A DNA stretch of 24,308 nucleotides, taken from positions 1 to 24,308 of IMG/VR virus record IMGVR_UViG_3300013126_000236. One strand, written 5' to 3'. The number at the start of each line of letters is the position of its first letter. The stretch's first letter is position 1. Of this stretch, positions 15,548 through 23,197 are shown piece by piece. The DNA is from a virus. A model generated the notes under the pieces. It did not search any database and was not told where the DNA came from. It saw only the letters and a program-made list of their open reading frames with translations. The position numbers and the translations under genes are program-made.

Positions 15548-16384
15548 ATGTTACTTATTGACAACAACCAGATTATTCTGGCTAATATTTTTCAAGCAGC
15601 AAAAGACGGCGAACCTCTAAACGAGGATTATGTTCGTCACACTGTGCTGAATTCGTATCGTAAATATCACACCAAGTTTCGTCAGTACGGAGAAATGATT
15701 CTTTGTAATGATGGAAATAACTATTGGCGTAAGGACGTATTTCCGTATTACAAAGCTAATCGTAAGAAGCAACAAGAACTTAAGAAGGATGAATGGAAAG
15801 CGGTATTTGAAGTACTGGATACCATTCGTGATGAGATAAAAGAAGTATTTCCGTATCCTAGCATTCGGCTTCAAGGAGCCGAAGCCGACGATATTATCTA
15901 CACCCTGTGCAAGACACATTATCAAACTGAAAAGGTGCTTATTGTGTCTAACGACAAAGATTTTCAACAGCTACAAATCTTTCCAAATGTAGAACAATAC
16001 AGCCCTACCACAGATAAATATCTTACGTGTTCAGATCCTCGCGGATTCCTTTTTGAACATATTATAGGTGGTGATTCCAGTGATGGTGTGCCTAATATGC
16101 TTAGTGACGATGATACTTTTGTGGCAGATGGCAAGCGACAAACGCCAATGACACAGAAGCGCATCAATCAGCTTAAGAAGGATGCTGAAAGCTCTGAATT
16201 TTATGAAAATCCTAAATATGTTAGGAACAGCACTTTGATCGATATGAGTAACGTACCAACAGATCTACAAGATCGAATCCTTGACGCATACAACAATCAG
16301 AAAGGAAAAGGCAGAGATAAGCTGCTTCAGTATTTTATTGACCATCGACTGAAGAGCCTTATGCCACATCTAGAGGAGTTTTGA
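15548..16384 (+). CDS. rnh: RNase H / 5'-3' exonuclease (T4 Rnh, FEN-1 family)
   Basis: Removes RNA primers and short flaps from Okazaki fragments ahead of ligation. Metal-binding acidic residues fit the flap nuclease family: Asp5 in LLIDNN, Asp55 in CNDGNNYWRK, the GAEADDII motif (110-117), VSNDKDFQQL (133-142, Asp136 and Asp138), and GGDSSDGVPN (174-183). Residues 60-73 (WRKDVFPYYKANRK) form the conserved region that contacts DNA, as in T4 (DNSKSGYWRRDFAYYYKKNR-like). Length 278 versus 305 in T4, with the N terminus starting right at the first catalytic strand. No Shine-Dalgarno sequence; see the promoter just upstream. Confidence 0.93.
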   Translation: MLLIDNNQIILANIFQAAKDGEPLNEDYVRHTVLNSYRKYHTKFRQYGEMILCNDGNNYWRKDVFPYYKANRKKQQELKKDEWKAVFEVLDTIRDEIKEVFPYPSIRLQGAEADDIIYTLCKTHYQTEKVLIVSNDKDFQQLQIFPNVEQYSPTTDKYLTCSDPRGFLFEHIIGGDSSDGVPNMLSDDDTFVADGKRQTPMTQKRINQLKKDAESSEFYENPKYVRNSTLIDMSNVPTDLQDRILDAYNNQKGKGRDKLLQYFIDHRLKSLMPHLEEF

Positions 16385-16566
16385 TGTATACCCCAGAACC
16401 TGAATCAGAATACGAACGTTGGCGACGAGAACAAAAAGAAGCAGCTGCCCGACGAAAGAAAAAGCGTGGCCGCAAACCCAACCAACAAGGTTGGCTGAAT
16501 GACTTGCGACACGGTTACACATCTGAAGGCGAAGATTTTGAAAACTTTGAACGATTTGACAAATAA
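16384..16566 (+). CDS. Small highly charged hypothetical protein
   Basis: A 60-residue protein between RNase H and the sliding clamp. I choose the ATG at 16384, which overlaps the RNase H stop in TGATG; a TTG three bases earlier is also in frame but weaker. The sequence alternates an acidic start (YTPEPESEYERW), a very basic middle (AAARRKKKRGRKP, about 22-34), and an acidic-aromatic end (EGEDFENFERF). This could suit a nucleic-acid or polymerase-binding adaptor. T4 has small genes (rpbA, 45.2) near gene 45, but I see no identity with them. Confidence 0.65.
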   Translation: MYTPEPESEYERWRREQKEAAARRKKKRGRKPNQQGWLNDLRHGYTSEGEDFENFERFDK

Positions 16567-16580
16567 AGGATTTTTATATT

Positions 16581-17267
16581 ATGACACAAGCGACAACAAC
16601 AATTTCTAAAGACACACTGAATATTCTTAAGAATTTCAGTAGCATTAATTCTAACCTGTACGTAAAGGCTGGATCTAAACTTACTACCATGTCTCCCACA
16701 AAGAATATCATGGCAGAAACCACTGTGGAAGAAACATTCGATACCGAGTTTGGCATCTGGGATCTAAACAAGCTTCTGGGTGTTATTTCTCTATTTCAAG
16801 ATCCAGAACTACAGTTTCATGAGAAGTATGTCACAATCACTGGCAGTAGTGGTTCCACCGTAAAGTATTATTATTCGGATCCCAAGCTCCTGTCATATCC
16901 CACAAAGAGTATCAAGAAAGTTGATGCTGCAGTAGAGTTTGATCTAACCAGTGATGATATTCGTGAACTGCAACGAGCATCAGCAGTTCTAGGAAATCCA
17001 GATCTGTCTTTTGTTTCCAAGGATGACAAGGTGGTTGCTATTATTCGTGATCTGAAAGATCCTACTTGTAACACATTTAGTATTGAAGTCGGTGACAATA
17101 CTAATGAAGCAGACTTTACCTTTAACTTTAAGATGGAAAACATGAAGATGCTTGATGGTGATTATCACGTGGCACTCTCTAAGAGTGTTATTGGTCAGTT
17201 CACACATGCCAGCCGTCCTCTAACTTATTGGGTTGCCATGGACGCAACCAGTACTTACAAGGAGTAA
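16581..17267 (+). CDS. gp45: DNA polymerase sliding clamp (gp45)
   Basis: Trimeric ring that tethers DNA polymerase and, in T4, also acts as the mobile activator of late transcription. Length is exactly that of T4 gp45 (228). Conserved pattern includes LNILKNFSSINSNLYVKAGS (about 13-32), a TEFGIWDLNKLLGVISLF segment (about 55-72), YYYSDPKLLSYP (about 96-107), and the C-terminal PLTYWVAMDATS. AAGGA at 16566-16570 lies 10 bases before the ATG. Next to gp44 and gp62 as in T4. The AU-rich start region could be a RegA target, as gene 45 is in T4. Confidence 0.95.
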   Translation: MTQATTTISKDTLNILKNFSSINSNLYVKAGSKLTTMSPTKNIMAETTVEETFDTEFGIWDLNKLLGVISLFQDPELQFHEKYVTITGSSGSTVKYYYSDPKLLSYPTKSIKKVDAAVEFDLTSDDIRELQRASAVLGNPDLSFVSKDDKVVAIIRDLKDPTCNTFSIEVGDNTNEADFTFNFKMENMKMLDGDYHVALSKSVIGQFTHASRPLTYWVAMDATSTYKE

Positions 17268-17268
17268 A

Positions 17269-18228
17269 ATGCTTACAGCAAATGATGCTATTGGACTGCT
17301 GGTAGAAAAGTATCGACCAGCAATCATTGATCACTGTGTGCTTCCTCAAGATCTGAAGGACACGTTTAATGCTATCGTAGAGTCTGGAGAGTGTCCTAAT
17401 CTGCTTCTAGCAGGCAAGCCCGGTATGGGCAAGACCACGGTGGCTAAGGCCCTGTGTGCCCAACTAGGTGCAGATCATATCCTGATCAATTGCTCTGAGG
17501 ATGGTAATATCGACACTCTGCGAACCAAGATTCGTCAGTTTGCCAGTACCGTATCTCTGTCGGAAGGAGCCAAGCAGAAGATTGTGATTCTAGACGAGTT
17601 TGACTATTCTAATGCCCAGAGTATTCAGCCTGCCCTTCGAGGAGCTATTGAAGAGTTTGCCAAGACGTGTCGGTTTATTCTGACCTGTAACTACAAGAAC
17701 CGTATCATTGAGCCTATCCATTCTCGTTGTACGGTTATTGACTTTAATTTTCCGTCTAAGGAACGTCCGGAACTAGCCAAGCAGTTTTTGGGCCGCTGTC
17801 AGGCCATCCTAGACGAAGAAGGTATCCAATACGATTTAAAGGTGCTGTCCAAGGTCGTGGTTAAGTATTTTCCGGATTTTCGTCGCACCCTGAACGAACT
17901 TCAACGATACTCTGCTGCAGGAGTTATTGATATTGGAATTCTCAGTACCGCTGGCGAACTAAACATCAAGGAACTGATTGGATTCTTGAAGGCCAAGAAC
18001 TTTACAGAGATCCGTAAATGGGTTGCCAATAATCTAGACAACAGCCCGCAGGACGTGTTCAGGAAGGTCTACGATGGCTTATACGAGCATCTAGATCCTA
18101 AGAGCATTCCACAGGCGGTGGTTATTATAGGCGAGTACCAATACAAGACTGCGTTTGTGAGTGATCAAGAGATCAACCTGTGTGCGTTTATGGTGGAACT
18201 AATGATGAACTGTGAGTTTAAAGAATGA
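17269..18228 (+). CDS. gp44: Clamp loader large subunit (gp44, AAA+ ATPase)
   Basis: ATPase that opens the gp45 ring and loads it at primer ends, as a 4:1 complex with gp62. I choose the ATG at 17269, one base after the gp45 stop, with AAGGAG (17259-17264) ahead of it; an upstream in-frame ATG at 17233 lies within gp45. The resulting length, 319 residues, equals T4 gp44. Motifs: LVEKYRPAIIDHCVLP (11-26), Walker A GKPGMGKT (49-56), Walker B ILDEFD (107-112), and the arginine finger motif SRC (152-154). The C-terminal half has the helical collar. Codons are richer in G and C than in neighbouring accessory genes. Confidence 0.97.
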   Translation: MLTANDAIGLLVEKYRPAIIDHCVLPQDLKDTFNAIVESGECPNLLLAGKPGMGKTTVAKALCAQLGADHILINCSEDGNIDTLRTKIRQFASTVSLSEGAKQKIVILDEFDYSNAQSIQPALRGAIEEFAKTCRFILTCNYKNRIIEPIHSRCTVIDFNFPSKERPELAKQFLGRCQAILDEEGIQYDLKVLSKVVVKYFPDFRRTLNELQRYSAAGVIDIGILSTAGELNIKELIGFLKAKNFTEIRKWVANNLDNSPQDVFRKVYDGLYEHLDPKSIPQAVVIIGEYQYKTAFVSDQEINLCAFMVELMMNCEFKE

Positions 18229-18620
18229 ATCCTTTTGATTTTTTAAATTCCATAAATCAAACAAAAATTCCACTTATGGACGAAGATCCGGGGTGCGAAC
18301 GAGAATATAATCCATTTTTAGCTAACCGAGGATTGTCGTATTTCTCGGATACTATATTCTTAGCCAATGAAATGAACAGGCTATCCGGTTTGGGTAAAAA
18401 GCCTCAGTACGATTATCTACGCCTGTCTGTACGTGCCCGTAAGCGTTACAGTAAATGGATCAAGGACGAAACCAATGACCGTATAGACGCTCTAAAGACT
18501 CTATACGGGTACAGCCACACCAAAGCCAAACAGGTGGTAGATCTGATCTCTGAAGACGACTGGAAAGCTATTTTTGCTCGACTAGATCAAGGTGGCACAA
18601 ATACACAAATTCCTAAATAA
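18225..18620 (+). CDS. gp62: Clamp loader small subunit (gp62)
   Basis: Non-ATPase subunit that bridges the gp44 spiral. Recognised by position directly after gp44 (ATGA overlap) and by the pattern NPFDFLNSINQTKIPLMDED near the start, YNPFLANRGLSYFSDTIFLA (about 28-47), and a basic helix with RLSVRARKRYSKWIKDE (about 66-82). Length 131 is clearly shorter than T4 gp62 (187), as in several marine T4-like phages; the missing part would be C-terminal. It ends in DQGGTNTQIPK. No frameshift is evident. Confidence 0.9.
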   Translation: MNPFDFLNSINQTKIPLMDEDPGCEREYNPFLANRGLSYFSDTIFLANEMNRLSGLGKKPQYDYLRLSVRARKRYSKWIKDETNDRIDALKTLYGYSHTKAKQVVDLISEDDWKAIFARLDQGGTNTQIPK

Positions 18621-18658
18621 TTCTGTGTTACTGAATTTTTATACGAAAGCAGATTATT

Positions 18659-19063
18659 ATGGAACCCGAAGATATTTTTGATGGCCTTGGAGTGGAAGTC
18701 AAACTAAAAACTAAAGACGACTTTCTCAAGGTGAAAGAGACACTTACCCGAATGGGAGTGTCTTCCAAGAAAGAAAAAAAACTATACCAAAGCTGCCACA
18801 TCCTCCATAAGCGAGGACGTTATGCTATTATGCATTTTAAAGAAATGTTAGATCTAGATGGCCTAGAAACGGATATTGATGATACAGATATTGGTCGTCG
18901 TAACATGATTGTAAAGCTGCTTGTAGAATGGGGACTGGTAGAAGCGGTAGATCCAGAAGAATATGCCGAACCTATTATTTCTCTAGCACAACTAAAAATT
19001 ATTCCTCATAAAGAAAAGAAAGATTGGCAATTGGTGCCTAAATATCATATCGGGAACTCTTAA
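18659..19063 (+). CDS. regA: Translational repressor RegA
   Basis: Binds AU-rich translation initiation sites of its own and several early phage mRNAs and blocks ribosomes. Identity with T4 RegA is high: DDFLKVKETLTRMGVSSKK (about 20-38, T4 has EDFLKVKETLTRMGIANNK), LYQSCHILHKRGRYAIMHFK (about 41-60), WGLVEAVDPEE, and the end DWQLVPKYHIGN. An N-terminal extension of about ten residues makes it 134 long versus 122. No Shine-Dalgarno sequence; the start lies in an AT-rich stretch (GATTATTATGG), a plausible autoregulatory site. In T4 the next gene is the DNA polymerase; here a sugar-modification cassette follows after two bases. Confidence 0.97.
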   Translation: MEPEDIFDGLGVEVKLKTKDDFLKVKETLTRMGVSSKKEKKLYQSCHILHKRGRYAIMHFKEMLDLDGLETDIDDTDIGRRNMIVKLLVEWGLVEAVDPEEYAEPIISLAQLKIIPHKEKKDWQLVPKYHIGNS

Positions 19064-19065
19064 TT

Positions 19066-19704
19066 ATGCAAACAGAAGTGATTTCTTTTTATAGTGATAT
19101 AGATGGTAAAACATACTACAGTGACCATGCTAAAAGATTGTCTAAACAACTAAGCGATCTGAGCATTCCTTATGATTTTAGAGAAAAACAATCTCTAGGA
19201 TCGTATCAACAAAATTGTTTAAGCAAACCACAATTCATTTATCAATTATTGATTCAAAAACAAAAACCTATTGTTTGGTTAGATATTGACTCGGATGTAC
19301 GAAAATCGTTAAACGTTTTTGATCAGTTTTATAATAATACAGATATTGCTGTTGCTTGTTCTCATCCTAAATTGCATGCAGCAAAAGCATCGCCAATTTA
19401 TTTTGCATTTAATTCTAAAGTGCTTGAATTTTTACAGCATTGGTCATTTCTTGCAAAACAGATGGCAAAAAGTGGACAATGGTTTGATCATGAAGCACTC
19501 ATTGGAATTCTTCATTCTTTTTATCAAAAAGAAGGATTTCAAATGAAATTTATAGGACCAGAATATTGTGTATGGCCAGGTCATGAAAATGAAAATAGTG
19601 TTATTGTAATGGGATTGGCTGATGTGGAATCTAAAAAACAAGCCCTAAAAGGACTAGGAATGAGTGAGGAATTAATACAATGGCAGAGCCCCGGCACAAA
19701 ATAA
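19066..19704 (+). CDS. Putative glycosyltransferase with DxD motif (copy 1 of a paralogous pair)
   Basis: A 212-residue protein of the nucleotide-diphospho-sugar transferase (GT-A) type. The hallmark VWLDIDSD (70-77) supplies a DxD metal and nucleotide-sugar site after a hydrophobic strand. Other visible features are SLGSYQQNCLSKPQFI (43-58), KASPIYFAF (107-115), and QWFDHEAL (138-145), a likely acceptor or catalytic loop. The same segments recur in the 20545-21192 product. It starts two bases after regA and its end overlaps the next gene by 25 bases. It has no signal peptide or membrane segment, so it should act in the cytoplasm. Donor sugar and acceptor are unknown. Confidence 0.75.
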   Translation: MQTEVISFYSDIDGKTYYSDHAKRLSKQLSDLSIPYDFREKQSLGSYQQNCLSKPQFIYQLLIQKQKPIVWLDIDSDVRKSLNVFDQFYNNTDIAVACSHPKLHAAKASPIYFAFNSKVLEFLQHWSFLAKQMAKSGQWFDHEALIGILHSFYQKEGFQMKFIGPEYCVWPGHENENSVIVMGLADVESKKQALKGLGMSEELIQWQSPGTK

Positions 19705-20558
19705 GAGGAATTGGATTACCGTTCGAAGCACAGTATTCTTCTTGTTCAAATTTAAAACCAACAAAATTTGATTGGTGTTTAGATGCAGGAGATTGCGATA
19801 TCCATGTCGATCATGGACTATTGTTTCAACCAGATTTATCAATATTCAAAGAAAAAAGATATGGATGGATATGTGAGTCAAAGGATATAATACCAGAGGT
19901 ATATAATTTTATTATTTTAAATCATAAGGTATTATTTAATAATTTTTATAATAAAATATTTACATGTGACAGATCTTTATTATTACTAAATTCTAATTTT
20001 AAATTTGTTCCTAATGGAAGCAATTATCCTTGGATAAAAAAAGAAAATTGGTCCTCATTTATTGATGATAAAAATAAAATATGTTCTATGTTTGCGTCTC
20101 CTAAATTAGCAACACCGGGTCATGTGTATAGACACGAAATTGCAAAAATTGCAATAAGTAAAGGATATGATGTTTATGGGGGTGCTCATGGCAGTAAAAG
20201 AACAGTAACAGACCCACAAAATCCATGGAATACCAAAATAGATGGAATGAAATCTTATATGTTTAATATTGTGATTGAAAATTCTGTTTATGATGATTAT
20301 TACACAGAAAAATTAACAGACTGTTTTGCTTCTGGTACTATACCAATCTATTCCGGTACAGATAATATACCATCTATTTTTGATAAAAATGGTATTATTA
20401 AATTAGAAAAAGGAAAAGAAGAAGAAATATTAAATAGCTTAACAGAAGAATTGTGGCAGTCTAAACGTTCTTCGATAGAAAATAATTTAAAAGCATTGAA
20501 TGATCTAAAAATGGCCGATGATGTTTTATTTGAAAAGGTACTAAATGTCCACAATTAA
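19680..20558 (+). CDS. GT10-like fucosyltransferase family glycosyltransferase
   Basis: A 292-residue protein whose C-terminal part fits the conserved alpha-1,3-fucosyltransferase (GT10) signature: FNIVIENS (195-202) followed by YYTEKLTDCFASGTIPIY (207-224) and the GTDNIPSIFD segment. This is the GDP-sugar binding region of a GT-B enzyme. KICSMFASPKLATPGHVYRHEIAK (in two stretches, about 133-156) and YDVYGGAHG (163-171) also match the family layout. The N-terminal domain is not recognised. The start overlaps the previous gene by 25 bases with GAGG nearby. Donor may be GDP-fucose or another GDP-sugar; no GDP-fucose synthesis gene is in the window. Confidence 0.78.
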   Translation: MAEPRHKIRGIGLPFEAQYSSCSNLKPTKFDWCLDAGDCDIHVDHGLLFQPDLSIFKEKRYGWICESKDIIPEVYNFIILNHKVLFNNFYNKIFTCDRSLLLLNSNFKFVPNGSNYPWIKKENWSSFIDDKNKICSMFASPKLATPGHVYRHEIAKIAISKGYDVYGGAHGSKRTVTDPQNPWNTKIDGMKSYMFNIVIENSVYDDYYTEKLTDCFASGTIPIYSGTDNIPSIFDKNGIIKLEKGKEEEILNSLTEELWQSKRSSIENNLKALNDLKMADDVLFEKVLNVHN

Positions 20559-21192
20559 ACTGATAAGTTATTATTCTGATCTACCGGGCTTAGATTATTA
20601 TAAAAATTGTTCTGAAGAGTTTTTACAAAATTGTTTATATTTTAATATAGATGCACATGTACAAAATCTAGAAAGTGCCGGTTCGTATAGGCTAAATTGT
20701 TTAAGAAAACCGCAATTTATTTTAGATTGTTTGATAAAATTTAATACAGCTGTAATGTGGCTAGACATAGACAGCAAAATACACACAAATCTTCCAGTAT
20801 TAAATAATAATTTAAATTTTGATATTGGTCTTTGTTATTTGGGGTTTGGAAAAGAATTATTGACTAATCTACCACCAAAAGCATCTCCAATCATATTTAA
20901 TAATACAGAATTAGGAATTTATATTTTAAAACAATGGATACATGAATGTGAAAATAACATAAAAACAAATGGACACTTTTTTGATCATGAAGTGTTAGTT
21001 GATTTTATACTTCCTAAATTATCTAATATTAAAGTATTAGGATTGGATCAAATGTATTGTATGCCAGATTCTGCAAATTTTGCTAATATTCCAAGACACG
21101 TCACGATGGGTATAGCAAAACACGAACACAAGAAACAAGGACTTCGTGAGATGGGCCACGATGAAGCCAGAATACAAATGGAGATTGGATGA
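20545..21192 (+). CDS. Putative glycosyltransferase with DxD motif (copy 2 of a paralogous pair)
   Basis: A 215-residue protein clearly related to the 19066-19704 product along its full length: SYYSDLPGLDYY, AGSYRLNCLRKPQFI (45-59), MWLDIDS (71-77), PKASPIIF (111-118), FFDHEV (145-150), and a C-terminal MGIAKHEHKKQGLREMG that matches MGLADVESKKQALKGLGM in copy 1. The DxD site is intact, so both copies are probably active, perhaps with different acceptors. It overlaps the GT10-like gene by 14 bases and the following gene by four. Sequence divergence shows an old duplication, not a recent one. Confidence 0.75.
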   Translation: MSTIKLISYYSDLPGLDYYKNCSEEFLQNCLYFNIDAHVQNLESAGSYRLNCLRKPQFILDCLIKFNTAVMWLDIDSKIHTNLPVLNNNLNFDIGLCYLGFGKELLTNLPPKASPIIFNNTELGIYILKQWIHECENNIKTNGHFFDHEVLVDFILPKLSNIKVLGLDQMYCMPDSANFANIPRHVTMGIAKHEHKKQGLREMGHDEARIQMEIG

Positions 21193-21857
21193 TGAATATT
21201 AATTTATTTTTTGAATTTTTTAATTCTAAAAATTTAAATAGACAAGAAGAATTTGATTTTTGTATTAAAACAAACATAAATTCTGGATTGTTTAATAAAA
21301 TTTATACTTTAACCAATACCACAAATATTCCTTCATATCTTTTAAAGGCACAACAAGAAAATAAATTAACAATAATTAATACGTCTTCTACCCGATTGGA
21401 ATATCAAGAAGTTTTTGATATCAGTAATAAGTTAACAAAAGATAATGAAATAAATCTTATATGTAATACCGATATATGGTTTGACGACACAATCAACTTG
21501 TTAAAAGATAAAATGACACCAGAAATTGCTATAGGATTGAGTCGATGGTATCCACCAAACGATTACTATATGGTTAATGGGTTTCACACCAATGGAAAAG
21601 CAGCTCCAGAATCAAATGATACTTGGGGATGGGTAGGAAAATGTAAAGTAACCAACGGAACATTTCCTATAGGTTATACTGCATGTGATTGCAGAATAAT
21701 GAAATGTTTTGAAGAAGCAGGATATAGAGTATACAATCCAGCAAAATCTATTAAAACTTGGCATAATCACACTGGTCGTGGAGTAAATCCGCCTACCGTT
21801 CCGGGACCTTACTGGACAGGACCAAAAGAACACCATACGATTGAGGATTTAAAATGA
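21189..21857 (+). CDS. Putative glycosyltransferase, GT2-like
   Basis: A 222-residue protein (221 if the second of two adjacent ATG codons at 21192 is used). NLICNTDIWFDDTI (89-102) is a strand followed by an acidic D-x-x-x-D site as seen in phage and marine bacterial glycosyltransferase-like proteins. AIGLSRWYPPND (114-125), DTWGWVGKCK (144-153), and a late WHNHTGRG (191-198) are further conserved-looking segments; the His-rich motif may bind metal. It overlaps both neighbours by four bases. I assign it to sugar transfer from the motif and the cassette; the exact family is uncertain. Confidence 0.62.
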   Translation: MMNINLFFEFFNSKNLNRQEEFDFCIKTNINSGLFNKIYTLTNTTNIPSYLLKAQQENKLTIINTSSTRLEYQEVFDISNKLTKDNEINLICNTDIWFDDTINLLKDKMTPEIAIGLSRWYPPNDYYMVNGFHTNGKAAPESNDTWGWVGKCKVTNGTFPIGYTACDCRIMKCFEEAGYRVYNPAKSIKTWHNHTGRGVNPPTVPGPYWTGPKEHHTIEDLK

Positions 21858-22525
21858 ATATATCTTTATTGTTTTTAGATGGTCTAGGAAAAGAGACAAC
21901 ACAATACGAAAATTTAATTAAAAATATTTTTAAAAAACATATAGAACCATTAAAAATTAAAATTAATAAAATAATATTTTTAACATCAAATGAATCATAT
22001 AAAAATAATGATTGGATAATACATCATATACCAAAATTAAATTATATTCAATATTCTAATTTATTGTTTAATGGTCTTGGTAATTATTTTGATGACGATA
22101 AAATAATTCATATTCAGACAGATGGATTTATGCAAAATAATGATAAATGGAATGACGAATATTTGGCATATGATTATATTGGAGCACCATGGCCAGCAAC
22201 ATGTAATTGGTGTAAAGGAAATCCATTAGTAGGAAATGGTGGATTTTCTATAAGATCTAAAAAACTTTACAATTTAACAAAAAATGTAATGTTTTTGAGC
22301 GGTCCAAATTCTCAAATTTTAACAACAAATGATGATGTTTTTATTAGTTTTACAATTAGAGAATATTTAGAACAAAATGGGATTAAATTTGCTCCAGTAG
22401 AATTAGCTAAAATATTCTCTGTGGAAATACCAATATCCAATGATCATACCCTGGCATCTTCTTTTGGTTTTCACGGAAAACACTACATGGAACAGAATGA
22501 ATTTTTAAGAGATTATTTACAATGA
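21854..22525 (+). CDS. DUF5672-like glycosyltransferase
   Basis: A 223-residue protein with the full pattern I associate with DUF5672: IIHIQTDGF (84-92), YDYIGAPW (106-113), VGNGGFSIRS (126-135), NDDVFISFTI (159-168), and KFAPVELAKIFSVE (178-191), then SSFGFHGKH (202-210). This domain is a GT-A-like fold found beside capsule and lipopolysaccharide genes. The QTDG segment replaces the usual DxD. GAGGA precedes the start and both ends overlap neighbours by four bases. The gene is one of the most AT-rich in the window. Confidence 0.78.
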   Translation: MNISLLFLDGLGKETTQYENLIKNIFKKHIEPLKIKINKIIFLTSNESYKNNDWIIHHIPKLNYIQYSNLLFNGLGNYFDDDKIIHIQTDGFMQNNDKWNDEYLAYDYIGAPWPATCNWCKGNPLVGNGGFSIRSKKLYNLTKNVMFLSGPNSQILTTNDDVFISFTIREYLEQNGIKFAPVELAKIFSVEIPISNDHTLASSFGFHGKHYMEQNEFLRDYLQ

Positions 22526-23196
22526 AACTAATATCATTCAGTCTTTGGGGAGATAATCCCATGTATACACAGGGTGCAATTGCTAATTGTAAATTAGCGG
22601 AAGAATTATTACCTGATTGGATTTGTAGATTTTATATTGGGAATAACACCAATAAACAAATTATAAATCAATTAAAACGATTTAAAAATACACAAGTAAT
22701 AGAAATGAACACAGAAGGCACCATGAAATCTATGATATGGAGATTTATTCCATGCTCAGAACCGAATGTGGATGTGGTTTTATCTAGAGATACGGATTGC
22801 AGAATGTCTCCTAGAGAAATAGAAGCAATAAATATGTGGTTAGCTTCAGACAAAGATTTTCATATTATACGAGACCACCCGTACCACAATGCCCCTATTT
22901 TGGGAGGATTATGGGGAGCTAGAAATAAAGTATTACAAGAAATGACTTCTTTATTACACGAATTTGAAAACACCAAAACTCCTGATAGAAAACAATATGA
23001 TCAAATATTTCTTGGAAATGTTGTTTACAATAAAATAAAAGATAAAACTTTTGTTAATGATGAATTTTTTGAAAAAAAGAATAAGTTAAAAACCCCCAGA
23101 AATCCAACTGGTGTTTATTTTTTAGGAGAAATATTCAATGCAGATGATTCATTTTACAGTCAAGAACACAGAGATTTAATCGATAGGAATTCATAA
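22522..23196 (+). CDS. Putative glycosyltransferase with SRDTD motif
   Basis: A 224-residue protein carrying VVLSRDTDCRMSPRE (85-99), a DxD-type nucleotide-sugar site extended by a conserved R-x-S-x-RE segment, and FHIIRDHPYH (113-122) followed by APILGGLWGAR (124-134). The same arrangement is familiar from bacterial capsule and surface polysaccharide gene clusters. A YDQIFLGNVVY segment (about 161-171) fits the D/Q-rich helix of the same family. It overlaps the DUF5672-like gene by four bases and is followed after one base by the next gene. Acceptor and donor unknown. Confidence 0.7.
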   Translation: MKLISFSLWGDNPMYTQGAIANCKLAEELLPDWICRFYIGNNTNKQIINQLKRFKNTQVIEMNTEGTMKSMIWRFIPCSEPNVDVVLSRDTDCRMSPREIEAINMWLASDKDFHIIRDHPYHNAPILGGLWGARNKVLQEMTSLLHEFENTKTPDRKQYDQIFLGNVVYNKIKDKTFVNDEFFEKKNKLKTPRNPTGVYFLGEIFNADDSFYSQEHRDLIDRNS

Positions 23197-23197
23197 T

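Noticed and set aside
16556-16580. TTGACA before gp45 as a promoter with TATATT
   Set aside because: The spacer to TATATT is only 13 bases and the -10 would touch the ATG; gp45 has its own AAGGA site, so this is probably chance.
17233-17268. Longer start for gp44, adding 12 residues
   Set aside because: The ATG at 17233 is inside gp45, while the ATG at 17269 has AAGGAG and gives exactly the T4 length.
18613-18619. CTAAATA before regA as a late promoter
   Set aside because: It is formed by the end of gp62 and lacks the full octamer; no nearby supporting element was found.
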